Below are positions 1 through 7,196 of a stretch of 64,000 nt of DNA, piece by piece. Under the pieces are notes generated by a model, which worked only from the letters and a program-made list of their open reading frames with translations, searched no databases and had not been told where the DNA came from. Position numbers and translations under genes: made by a program. Source of the DNA: Tardibacter chloracetimidivorans (GTDB lineage: Bacteria; Pseudomonadota; Alphaproteobacteria; Sphingomonadales; Sphingomonadaceae); the NCBI RefSeq assembly GCF_001890385.1, contig NZ_CP018221.1:2591501-2655500 (forward strand), in the 5' to 3' direction. Numbering within the stretch: position 1 is the stretch's first letter; every line of letters starts with the position of its first letter.

Positions 1-784
1 TCTGCCGGACGAGGCTCCGGAGCTCGGTGGTCTTGCCCGAGCCGGTCGTACCGATCAGCATGGTGTGCGACTGCTCCATCCGGTGCGGAAAGGGGATGCC
101 GGCGAGCGTGTAGGGATGGTGGATTCCGGCACGCTTGCGCGCCGTGAAGGGAAGCGCGAGCACCTGCTTGGGCGACTGGCCCGGGAAGCATTTGCGCACG
201 TCCGTCGCGAAGGCGGCCGCGTTATGCTGCGAGACCTCGGCAACGAGGACCTCGCGATCGACCAGCATAGCGCCGCGCTCGTGCCGCTCCTGCAGGATCG
301 TCTTGCCACGGCGACGCGAGAGATCGACGAACCAGATCGACAGGGGAATGGTGAGGAACACCGAGAAAAGCAGCGCGCCGAGAAGGCCGCGCATGGCGAT
401 GCTCCAGGCCCGCTGGACCTCGGGAATCAACGGGACCACGGCCATGATCGTGCGGTGGAGTTCGCCGCTCGGAAGCCTGACGTTGACGCGCTTCGTCGGG
501 TCGAAGCCGACCCAGTCCCAGAGCATGGCGTAGAGCTTCATGCAGACGAGTTGGAAGCCGTGCTCGTCCAGTTTGAGCGACATGATCACGAACCAGGCCG
601 CGAGGAACACGAAGAACCAGACGACGAAGGGAAGTTTTGCGCCGGCGAACCACATCAGCAGCTCGTGGGTCAGGAGCTGGCTGCCGCGGGTGAAATTGCC
701 CGAGTTGCGTTGGACTTTTCCGCGTGCGGAATGGTGGGTCAGCGGGATCGGCCGGCCGTCGGTGCGGATGTCGTTACGCGCCAT
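1..784 (-). CDS. traD: TraD-type conjugative coupling protein, N-terminal part (runs off the window)
   Basis: This is the N-terminal 261 residues of a type IV coupling protein, the inner-membrane ATPase that brings the relaxosome to the conjugation pore. The reading frame is open from an ATG at 784 to the window edge, so the gene is partial. Two hydrophobic segments are visible, near residues 52-71 (LPFVVWFFVFLAAWFVIMSL) and 130-152, followed by a Walker A motif GTTGSGKT starting at residue 245. This membrane-anchored N terminus followed by a P-loop is the TraD/VirD4 architecture. The start overlaps the end of the upstream ribbon-helix-helix gene by 11 bases, so the two are probably co-transcribed and translationally coupled. 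The missing C terminus prevents closer family assignment. Confidence 0.85.
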   Translation of the reverse strand, partial: MARNDIRTDGRPIPLTHHSARGKVQRNSGNFTRGSQLLTHELLMWFAGAKLPFVVWFFVFLAAWFVIMSLKLDEHGFQLVCMKLYAMLWDWVGFDPTKRVNVRLPSGELHRTIMAVVPLIPEVQRAWSIAMRGLLGALLFSVFLTIPLSIWFVDLSRRRGKTILQERHERGAMLVDREVLVAEVSQHNAAAFATDVRKCFPGQSPKQVLALPFTARKRAGIHHPYTLAGIPFPHRMEQSHTMLIGTTGSGKTTELRSLVRQ

Positions 785-1061
785 GGTATTGCTCCAGGCG
801 CTTGTCGGCGTTGGCGATGATCCGGTCGCGGAACTCGGGATATTGCTCGCTGATGATGACGTCGAGCGCGAGCTGCATGAACTCGCTGATGCGCGCGAGC
901 CGGCGATGGCTTGACGTGAGGAGCGTGGCGGTGCCGAGATAGGCATCAACGGCCGCCCGGATCACCTCCGACGGATTGCAATTCTGCTCGGTAGCGAGCG
1001 CGAGGATGCGATCGTGCTGCTGGCGGTTCAGCCGAACCGTGCAATGCCTGGTAGTGGACAA
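774..1061 (-). CDS. Ribbon-helix-helix (CopG-like) small protein next to traD
   Basis: A 95-residue protein. Its N terminus (TTRHCTVRLNRQQHDRILAL) has the short beta strand plus amphipathic helix of ribbon-helix-helix DNA-binding proteins, followed by a second helix containing NPSEVIRAAVDAYL. The C-terminal half is helical and of unknown role. The gene overlaps the traD start by 11 bases. In conjugative systems, RHH proteins beside the coupling protein often act as relaxosome accessory or autoregulatory factors. That role is inferred from position only. It could instead be an antitoxin-type regulator, but no toxin gene adjoins it. Confidence 0.7.
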   Translation of the reverse strand: MSTTRHCTVRLNRQQHDRILALATEQNCNPSEVIRAAVDAYLGTATLLTSSHRRLARISEFMQLALDVIISEQYPEFRDRIIANADKRLEQYHGA

Positions 1062-1719
1062 ACCAGCCTCCTAGCAGAGAGGCTGGTGGGGATCGAAAGA
1101 GGCGACGAGCCTTATAGTCGATCGCCGCACTCGGCGCAAAGGGTATTGCCGTCGCACGGACTGCGTGTGACCGCGTGGGACGCCTAAGCCTTTGGAATAG
1201 CTGGGATCGGCCCTAAGCGCCGGACCGTCCCACGGCGTGGCACGCACCAGATTGCTCGTAAGCCATTGACATACCCAGGAAACTTGCACCGCCAGGTGCG
1301 TAGGGTGTGCTAAATCTATCAGGATTGCTCCAGGTCCCGGGCGGTCCTGGTGATCGTCGTTCAGGAGTGGGTCCCGGCTCCGGCCGGGAATGGAGCCGCG
1401 CGTCGCGCGGAACCGGCGCCGCGGGGAACGGCTGGCGCGAAAGGGGGAACCTGCGGCCTGCGTCGCCAGCTGTCCGGAACGTCCGCGGCTCGGATGCGAA
1501 GGCCGAACCCGATCGGCAGGGATCGTCACCCGAATGGGCGAAGACGGCGCGTGCCGGCTTCGTGAGCGTGTCTTCGACACGCGAGTAGAGCCCGTGCGGC
1601 GGCGCCGGAAGGTGCCGCCGAGCCGCCCGAAACATGCCAAGCCCCTTGAATGCGCGATCAAGGCGCTTCAACAATAGGCCGCGTTCACGGCCCGATCAGC
1701 TTTGAACAGCGAGGCCCTT
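1062..1719. other. Gene-poor stretch between traD operon and a plus-strand small gene
   Basis: About 660 bases with no convincing gene. Open frames exist on both strands but have the Arg/Pro/Ser-rich composition of GC-rich shadow frames. The stretch is rich in short inverted repeats (for example around 1393-1440) and contains a structured motif at 1521-1592 that recurs at 5263-5337. Since traD lies just downstream on the minus strand and a short gene lies on the plus strand, this is a divergent regulatory region. It is also a reasonable place to look for an oriT, but no nic site can be named from sequence alone. Confidence 0.5.
1521..1592 (+). promoter_or_regulatory. Repeated structured leader motif, copy 1
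   Basis: The motif begins GATCGTCACCCGAA, continues GGGCGAAGAC, then has internal hairpins (for example GCGTGTCTTCGACACGC at 1566-1582), and ends GCGAGTAGAGCC. The copy at 5263-5337 keeps both conserved flanks while the hairpin arms differ in sequence, which suggests a folded RNA or single-stranded DNA. It lies about 130 bases upstream of a plus-strand small gene. Function is unknown. Confidence 0.55.
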
Positions 1720-1938
1720 ATGGCACGGACTTTGGAACAGGAACGACAGGCGCTCGAGGAAGAGGAGCGCCGGTTGGCGGAGCGCCGCGAGCAGCTCGCG
1801 AAACGCGAGCGCGAGGAGGCGATCAGGACGATCGAGAAGGCGGGGCTGCTCAGGCTCCCCGCCCCTCGCCTGGAAGCGCTGACCAAGCGCATCAAGGCGC
1901 TCGGAATCGAGGAAGTGGAGCGGCGGCTCGCGGCCTGA
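1720..1938 (+). CDS. Small charged coiled-coil protein
   Basis: A 72-residue protein on the strand opposite most backbone genes. Residues 4-42 (EQERQALEEEERRLAERREQ and onward) are an uninterrupted Glu/Arg-rich helix typical of a coiled coil, and the C terminus (ALTKRIKALGIEEVERRLAA) is also helical. A GAGG sequence six bases upstream of the ATG at 1720 supports this start over the in-frame ATG at 1702. Function is unknown. Small coiled-coil proteins of this kind are common next to transfer genes, which is the only hint from context. Confidence 0.65.
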   Translation: MARTLEQERQALEEEERRLAERREQLAKREREEAIRTIEKAGLLRLPAPRLEALTKRIKALGIEEVERRLAA

Positions 1939-2014
1939 GCCGGACCCGCCGCGACGCAGTCGCGGCACGGGCATGGGGGGCTCGATGCCCCTCATGCCCG
2001 TATGCCCCGGCAGC

Positions 2015-2045
2015 AAAAAAAGGGAGAGGCGTTTCCGCCCCTCCC
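2015..2045 (-). terminator. Rho-independent terminator after the 74-residue gene
   Basis: Read on the minus strand, a stem GGGAGGGGC / GCCTCTCCC with a six-base loop is followed by seven T residues. It starts eight bases past the stop codon of the minus-strand gene ending at 2053. Confidence 0.85.
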
Positions 2046-2052
2046 TGTCGTT

Positions 2053-2277
2053 TCAGAACTCGTCGGACATGCCGCCCGGGACCGTGTGCACCACCCGGTC
2101 GATGAGCGCCATCGGCAGCGCGCCATAGTCGCCCTCATCGATGGCGATGTAGCCCCGCGTATCGTCCTCGATGACGTGCTGGTCGAAGAAGCTGTGGAGT
2201 GCGCGGCGCTCGGCGTATGCGAGGGCGGCGAGGTAGGCGGCGGCATCGTTGTGAGCGCTGGTGGGGTTGATCTGCAT
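2053..2277 (-). CDS. Small hypothetical protein (74 aa)
   Basis: A 74-residue acidic protein with no family that I recognise. It starts MQINPTSAHNDAAAYLAALA and contains several acidic or tyrosine-rich turns (EDDTRGYIAIDEGDYG). It is followed at once by a strong terminator and preceded by a long leader carrying a repeated regulatory element (2316-2505), so it appears to be a single-gene transcription unit with its own control. A purine-rich AGGAGG lies just upstream of the ATG. Coding status is supported by the start, RBS and terminator rather than by homology. Confidence 0.65.
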   Translation of the reverse strand: MQINPTSAHNDAAAYLAALAYAERRALHSFFDQHVIEDDTRGYIAIDEGDYGALPMALIDRVVHTVPGGMSDEF

Positions 2278-2315
2278 CGGAGCCTCCTGTCGTCTTGAAT
2301 GACAGGGGAATGGCC

Positions 2316-2505
2316 GTCGTTGAGGGAGACGCCGGGTCAGGAACGGAGGCGAAGCCGGAGCCGCGAAGCGGGGAGCGGGGGTGCCGATTTTGTCGTGGTC
2401 GGAGTGGAGCGAAGCGGAGCGCAGGCGGCGGCAAAATTGGGGGCACCGCTCATTCTTGACGCGGCGTCTCCCTCAACGACACACTGGGAAGTCTGTGAGA
2501 GATTT
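2316..2505 (-). promoter_or_regulatory. Repeated regulatory leader, copy A
   Basis: The plus-strand sequence 2368-2391 (GCGGGGAGCGGGGG, then TGCCGATTTT) and 2432-2461 (AAAATTGGGGGCACCGCTCA, then TTCTTGACG) recur in the same order at 5083-5106 and 5150-5178. A further shared piece GGAAGTC followed by GAGAGATT lies near 2488-2505. Copy A is also flanked by a perfect 19-bp inverted repeat (2316-2334 and 2462-2480). Both copies sit in the 5' leader of a minus-strand gene, so they are probably shared transcriptional or RNA-based control elements. Confidence 0.6.
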
Positions 2506-2952
2506 CATCCTCTGATCTGGGCGCGACGGCTGGCGTGAGCAGCCTCGACCGCGGCGCTCGATTTGACACGCGGGAATGGTCCGGCCACGTGCGGCGGGAC
2601 CGCGAGATCTGATCGATCTTGGGGCCGCCGCGCGGGCGCGCCCAACCATCATTGACCGGGAGGCGCAAACAGCCGGCGAGCAGTCGCGGGTTGGTTCGCC
2701 GATATGCCTATGTTAGTCCGCAGGGGCGCTGCAAAGCGGCAGCGCCGGGACTGGTAATCCCGTCCAGAACGGCAACTCGGTGTGGTCTCACGCCGGGGTG
2801 CCTGCGCATATGTCCAGGTGCCCCGGCACTAAAAGCGTAGGCGCATGTCTCGACGTGTTACCAGCCCCGGCTCCCGCGCCCAGCGCGCGGGAGTTCGTTG
2901 GACGGGGCGCTCCGACGCGACCGCTGGGATCAGGTGCGCCCGGGCAATCGAA
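2506..2952. other. Non-coding stretch with one strong RNA hairpin
   Basis: I see no gene here. At 2792-2826 there is a 13-bp stem (GCCGGGGTGCCTG pairing with CAGGTGCCCCGGC, including two G-U pairs) that would be stable only as RNA transcribed from the plus strand. It has no T-run, so I do not call it a terminator. Confidence 0.4.
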
Positions 2953-3129
2953 ATGGACGATCTCGATACGGACCCGACGCTCCAGAAAGCGATGGCGCTC
3001 GCGCTGATGCGGCAGGCGCTGGAGTGGCTGGAAGCGGCGGACGAGGAGAAGGCTGCCGCGCACCTCCGCGACGCCGTGGATGCAGTGCTGAAGCGGGCTC
3101 CGCAGATGGATCGTGCGGCGGCATCCTGA
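2953..3129 (+). CDS. Small hypothetical helical protein (58 aa)
   Basis: A 58-residue, mostly helical, acidic protein beginning MDDLDTDPTLQKAMALALMR. It is rich in Ala, Leu and Glu, with a helix-turn-helix-like alternation but no recognisable domain. The start at 2953 is chosen over longer upstream frames because the upstream sequence has shadow-frame composition. It lies on the plus strand among minus-strand genes. No function can be assigned. Confidence 0.5.
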   Translation: MDDLDTDPTLQKAMALALMRQALEWLEAADEEKAAAHLRDAVDAVLKRAPQMDRAAAS

Positions 3130-3215
3130 CGCGAGTGAGAGGCCCGGCTTTCGGAGCCGCTGAGGGCGCGCCAGCGAGCTGGCGCGCCCCGCCTGGCGAC
3201 CGGTTCTGGGTGAGG

Positions 3216-3794
3216 CTAGGCCCATTCCAGCCGGCAGGATTCGTCGGGAGCCGCCGCCGCGACAAGGCGCTCGAGCCGTTCGATATAGTGGGCGATGCCC
3301 TGCTCGGCCGCGTGCCGCCGGACGGCCGGGCTGGCGAGGCGTTCCCGGATGGTCTCGATCGCGGTCTCGCCCACACTTTCGGCGCCGAGGCCGAGGCTCT
3401 CGAGCAGCGCGAACGCGTTGCTCGAGGCGAGGTCGAGTTCGAGCCCCATATCGGTGGTGAGTGCCACGGCCAGGTTGATCGTGCCGGCCGCCTCGTCGCG
3501 AAAGACGCTGACGCGCCGCCCGCGAAACTGTGCCTCCTCGACCACGGTGATGACGTCCGTGGCAAAGTCGAAGAGGCGGGCGATCGACGCCAGTGAGAGC
3601 GGGCAGACGCGAGCCTCGAAGCGGTAGGACAGAAATGCGTCCTCGGGAGCGTCCGGGTCGAGCAGCACGGTGCCGATCCGCTCGCCCTCGGCGCGCAGGA
3701 AGGTGCGAAAGGCGGCGAGCTGGCGCGCGGTAATGACCGCCAGCGGGCGGGCCTCGTCGTCAGCGGCGGTGGCGATGCGAAACGTGATGGACAT
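3216..3794 (-). CDS. Hypothetical protein (192 aa)
   Basis: A 192-residue, acidic, mainly soluble-looking protein with the N terminus MSITFRIATAADDEARPLAV. No membrane segment, signal peptide or catalytic motif is evident. Near residues 75-100 there are short beta-rich stretches (FDFATDVITVVEEAQFRGRR). A GAGGA sequence lies shortly before the ATG at 3794. It is downstream of the DUF2493 gene, but a terminator separates them. Such proteins are frequent in the cargo of alphaproteobacterial conjugative elements. I do not recognise its family. Confidence 0.65.
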   Translation of the reverse strand: MSITFRIATAADDEARPLAVITARQLAAFRTFLRAEGERIGTVLLDPDAPEDAFLSYRFEARVCPLSLASIARLFDFATDVITVVEEAQFRGRRVSVFRDEAAGTINLAVALTTDMGLELDLASSNAFALLESLGLGAESVGETAIETIRERLASPAVRRHAAEQGIAHYIERLERLVAAAAPDESCRLEWA

Positions 3795-3935
3795 CTCGTC
3801 CTCCCCTGTTGAACGCTCCCATCCAATCCCTCTCCCCTTGGCCGCCTCGCGGGACTGCAGGTCGGCGGCGCGTCGGCGCCGGCTCCTCGCGGCGCGAGGG
3901 GGCTCGATGCCCCCGAGCGCCGCCCGTGACGCAGC

Positions 3936-3974
3936 AAAAGGAGGAGAGGCCCCGGCCGTAGCCGGAGCCTCTCC
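3936..3974 (-). terminator. Rho-independent terminator after the DUF2493 gene
   Basis: On the minus strand a GGAGAGGC-containing stem, with its partner GCCTCTCC, is followed by TCCTTTT. It lies ten bases past the stop codon at 3984. Confidence 0.7.
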
Positions 3975-3983
3975 GCCAGGGCC

Positions 3984-4961
3984 TCACGCCCGCCGTGCGG
4001 TGCGCTGGTGGGCGAGCCGAACGATGTGCAGCGGCACGCCTGCCTGGCGCAGCTTCTGGGCGAGGTTCTGCTGGATGCCTGAGCCCTCGCAGATGACCGC
4101 CTCGACCGGCTTCAGGCCGAGGATGCGGTCGTTCCGGACGAAGGCCGCGCGGTTGCCCTGGCTGCGGTCGAGACGGAACTGGATGACCTTGACGCCGCGC
4201 GATGCCGCCCAGGCGTGTGCCACCGCATCGCAGCCCTTGGCCTGCGCCGTCGTCGCGAGGATCAGCTCGGGGATGCGGGCCTTGATGCTGTCGAGGCCGT
4301 TCCACAGGAGGTCGGCATCCTCCCAGACCTGCCCGCCCGAGAAGGCGACCACGGGACCCTCTGGTGCGAACTGCTCGCGGCGTTCCCGCGCGCGCGAGGC
4401 GAGATAGTCACGGGCGTCGATCATCGAGGCGTTGAGGGCGCTGGAGACCCTGCTGCCGCGGACCGGCGAGAAGGGCTTGCCGGTCTCGACGCGGTACACC
4501 TCGGCGGCGTGATCGCGCATGCATTCCATTGCCTCGCGGCACCCCTGGAGGGTCTGGCAGAGCAGCTGCGTGTCCTCCAGTTCGGTCGCGTAGATCTCGG
4601 ACGGATCGTAGTTGCGGGCGAGTTCGCCGAGCTTCTTGGCGGCATCGTCCTCGCGCCCTTCGATCCGCTTGGCAACGACGTGGAAGCTGTTGGCGAACCC
4701 CCAGGCGAGATCGTTCGCGAAGGGCTCCATGCGCGTGTCGCGAAGGACATCGAACATCGTCTGCATCATCATGTCGACGGCGGCCCGGACCTGCTCGGGA
4801 TCGGGCATGTCGAGTGCCTCCGGCGCGTCGACGATGCTGAGCTTCGCCATCTCGTTCGGCTCGATGAAAGCGCCGTCGTAGGTCTGTGTCAGCTCCTCGT
4901 TCTCTCGGCTTGCCGCGATGTGGCTGGCGAGGTCGGCGAAGTTGGTGAAAGTGGTCTGCAT
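3984..4961 (-). CDS. DUF2493 (SLOG-fold) protein
   Basis: A 325-residue protein. The N-terminal 180 residues are helical and probably regulatory. The C-terminal part holds a Rossmann-like SLOG/DUF2493 domain. GPVVAFSGGQVWEDADLLW (near residues 205-223) is the nucleotide-binding beta-loop-helix, and AQAKGCDAVAHAWAASRGVK followed by EAVICEGSGI are the later motifs of this family. SLOG proteins bind nucleotides or nucleotide-derived ligands, and many sit in plasmids and conflict loci. The exact ligand cannot be read here. The leader carries repeat copy B and the gene ends at a terminator, so it is likely monocistronic. Confidence 0.8.
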   Translation of the reverse strand: MQTTFTNFADLASHIAASRENEELTQTYDGAFIEPNEMAKLSIVDAPEALDMPDPEQVRAAVDMMMQTMFDVLRDTRMEPFANDLAWGFANSFHVVAKRIEGREDDAAKKLGELARNYDPSEIYATELEDTQLLCQTLQGCREAMECMRDHAAEVYRVETGKPFSPVRGSRVSSALNASMIDARDYLASRARERREQFAPEGPVVAFSGGQVWEDADLLWNGLDSIKARIPELILATTAQAKGCDAVAHAWAASRGVKVIQFRLDRSQGNRAAFVRNDRILGLKPVEAVICEGSGIQQNLAQKLRQAGVPLHIVRLAHQRTARRA

Positions 4962-5082
4962 GATAGCCTCCGTTGGATCTCATCCACTCGATGAGGCTTC
5001 TCCTTCGACGTGCGGCGGTCGGGTCGGTCAGGGACGTTAACCGGGAAGCCGGCGCAGCCGGACCCCGGTTAGCGCCGCGCCA

Positions 5083-5226
5083 GCGGGGAGCGGGGGAGCC
5101 GATTTTCTCGGGCGCGGAACGGACGCGCAGCGGGCGTTGCGGGCTCGTGAAAATTGGGGGGACCGCTCATCCTTGACGGGCTCGAATCCCCGCACGTCAT
5201 ATCTAGGAAGTCAGAGAGAGAGATTT
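5083..5226 (-). promoter_or_regulatory. Repeated regulatory leader, copy B
   Basis: This is the second copy of the element at 2316-2505. GCGGGGAGCGGGGGAGCC plus GATTTT lies at 5083-5106, AAAATTGGGGGGACCGCTCA plus TCCTTGACG at 5150-5178, and GGAAGTCAGAGAGAGAGATT near 5206-5225. The middle segment differs between copies. It occupies the leader of the DUF2493 gene. A separate local hairpin at 5038-5072 lies between the element and the gene. Confidence 0.6.
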
Positions 5227-5262
5227 TTGGTCACCACGGTGCAGCCAGGCCCCCCGCAAGGT

Positions 5263-5337
5263 GATCGTCACCCGAAGGGCGGAGACCCGCGCATCGCGGG
5301 GCTCCGGGAGCCGGAGGCGAGTAGAGCGCCGGTCCCG
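5263..5337 (+). promoter_or_regulatory. Repeated structured leader motif, copy 2
   Basis: It starts GATCGTCACCCGAA, then GGGCGGAGAC, followed by a CCCGCGCATCGCGGGG hairpin and a CTCCGGGAGCCGGAG hairpin, and ends GGCGAGTAGAGC. The flanks match the motif at 1521-1592, while the stems have different sequence but similar pairing. It lies about 100 bases upstream of the plus-strand gene at 5441. Confidence 0.55.
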
Positions 5338-5440
5338 GCCTGAGCAGCGCGAAAGGCCGGGATGCGCCGCCCTCCAGCGGATGCTCTGGTGCGGCGATTG
5401 CCGGTCGCGCGGAGGGGGACGATCTGACAGGATCGCGCGC

Positions 5441-6565
5441 ATGAAGGATCCGTTTGGCTTTCCCGAGAGCAGCGTCGAGCGCCTCCTGCGCGAGGAGCGC
5501 GATCGCACCCGGCGCTACCGCGAGCTGCTCGGCGGCGGCACCGCCGCCCAGGTTATCCTAGAGGCGACCGACGTGCGAAAGCGGCTGGCTCTGGACTTCG
5601 GCGCTCCCTATCGCGGCGTCCTCGATATGCTCGAGCGGGATCGTCGGCACCAGCGCGATTTCCGGCAGCTCACCAGCAGTGCCTGGGCGCTGTCGATCTC
5701 TGAAACCGCGCGCAGCATCGTCGACCGGAACGCAGGGTTGCTCGACGACCAGCGTCGCCTCTCGAGCAGCCTGCTCGACACCGTGAAGACCTTCGATCTG
5801 AACCGGTCGACGATGGCGAGCGCGATCGCCGCCGCGGCGACCGGCGGGACCTACCGCCGGATGATCGAGGACGCGCTGCCGCGCCTGTCGGCATTTGGGG
5901 CCATTGCCGAGCAGATGCGGCTGCTCGATGCGATGACGCTTCGCGCGAGCGAAGGCGTGGTCCAGTCGGCGACGGCGCTCGCGGCCGAGATGGTGCTTGA
6001 GACGCAGCGGATCGCCGAAGCGATCCTTGCGGCGTCGACGGACGAGGAAAGCGCCGAGCTGCAGGGCCGGCTGATCGACCTCATCGTCGGGTTCGTGCAG
6101 CAGCTCGGTCCGCGGACGATCGCCGAGCTGCACGAGATGGGCCTGTTCCAATGGTCCGGCTGGCTGGCCGGTATTCTCGGCCTGTTGCTGGCGATCGCCG
6201 CCCTCCATCCTGATCAGTCGCCCGAGGAGAAAGCGGCGTTCGCCGCGTTGAACCAGAAGGTGGAGGCGCTTCAACAGGAGACCCGTCGCTATCACGAGGC
6301 CGAGGCGCGCGCGGACGAAGCCTATGTCGCGGACCTTCCAAGGGCCGAGCTGAGCCGGGATGCGACGTTTCGGCGCGAACCGCGGCGCGAGGGCGCCGTG
6401 GTGCTGAAGGCGCCCGACGGAATGGCGCTGGCGATCGAGAGGCGGCAGGGGCGCTGGCGCCTGGTGGTGTATCGCGATCCGCTCACCGGCCAGCTTGCCC
6501 GAGCGTGGGTCCATGCGAGCGCGGTGTCGCCGCTCGCGCCGCCCGTTGACGCTGACGCGCGGTAG
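5441..6565 (+). CDS. Hypothetical membrane protein with C-terminal SH3-like segment
   Basis: A 374-residue plus-strand protein that I do not recognise. The first 250 residues are helical and highly charged. A single hydrophobic segment (WLAGILGLLLAIAALHP) lies near residue 240. A helical stretch follows (AALNQKVEALQQETRRYHEA), then a beta-rich end (GMALAIERRQGRWRLVVYRD) that resembles a bacterial SH3-type domain. The start at 5441 is chosen because the upstream in-frame residues are Arg/Ser-rich and lie over the structured leader motif. Orientation opposite to its neighbours and the dedicated leader suggest independent regulation. Confidence 0.6.
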   Translation: MKDPFGFPESSVERLLREERDRTRRYRELLGGGTAAQVILEATDVRKRLALDFGAPYRGVLDMLERDRRHQRDFRQLTSSAWALSISETARSIVDRNAGLLDDQRRLSSSLLDTVKTFDLNRSTMASAIAAAATGGTYRRMIEDALPRLSAFGAIAEQMRLLDAMTLRASEGVVQSATALAAEMVLETQRIAEAILAASTDEESAELQGRLIDLIVGFVQQLGPRTIAELHEMGLFQWSGWLAGILGLLLAIAALHPDQSPEEKAAFAALNQKVEALQQETRRYHEAEARADEAYVADLPRAELSRDATFRREPRREGAVVLKAPDGMALAIERRQGRWRLVVYRDPLTGQLARAWVHASAVSPLAPPVDADAR

Positions 6566-6614
6566 CGGGGCTCGACCGATCCGGACGGCGCCGGAGCGCC
6601 GCCCGGGCATTCGC

Positions 6615-6935
6615 TCAGAAGAAGTCGAGCTTGTCCGCGATGATCTCGCAACCATAGCGGGTGATGCCGTCGCGGTCTTCCCAGCTCGAATAGTGCAGCC
6701 GGCCCGTCACTGCGACGACATTGCCCTTCTCGCGCGACGCGGCCGCCTTGCCAAGGCCGTTGAAGCAGGTGACCTTGTGGAACTCGGTTTCCTTGGCGGT
6801 ATAGCCGGTCGCCTCGTCGACATAGGTCTTCCCGTCCCTGAGCTTCACGCGGTCGGTCGCGACGATGAGGGTCGTGACGCTGCCGCGGGTGTCGGGATCC
6901 TTGGCGACCCGGCCGGCGATGTTGACGTTGTTCAT
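6615..6935 (-). CDS. ssb: Short single-stranded DNA-binding protein
   Basis: A 106-residue OB-fold SSB. MNNVNIAGRVAKDPDTR is the usual first strand, and the conserved middle contains FHKVTCFNGLGKAAA and GNVVAVTGRLHYSSWEDRDG. Chromosomal SSBs are about 150-180 residues and end in a long acidic tail. This one stops right after the fold at DKLDFF, so any partner-binding tail is minimal. The ATG at 6935 is chosen because the in-frame extension to 7181 is Pro/Arg-rich and unlike an SSB. Element-borne SSBs protect incoming single-stranded DNA during conjugation. Confidence 0.85.
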   Translation of the reverse strand: MNNVNIAGRVAKDPDTRGSVTTLIVATDRVKLRDGKTYVDEATGYTAKETEFHKVTCFNGLGKAAASREKGNVVAVTGRLHYSSWEDRDGITRYGCEIIADKLDFF

Positions 6936-7196
6936 GGCGATGCTCCTTGTTGGGTCCAGCGGCCTTTCCGCCGGTGCCACCGGGGAGCGGCGTGCAGGCC
7001 CGCTCCGCACCGGAGCGCGAGCGGAGGGGAACTCCTGAAGGGAGCTGGCGCGGGCAGCCGCGAGAGCGGCAACACGGGCGACCGGCAGGGGTTGCGGGGC
7101 CGGCCTGTCACGCCGCAGGTGGCAGGAACAGGCGGAGGAAGGCCGCGGCGCCCTGGGACGCGGCGCCCCTGCAACGACCAACCGCCGGCCGGCGGC

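Noticed and set aside
1062-1719. Possible oriT or relaxase gene
   Set aside because: The region has inverted repeats and lies next to traD, but no relaxase is in the window and no nic consensus is visible. Kept only as a regulatory region.
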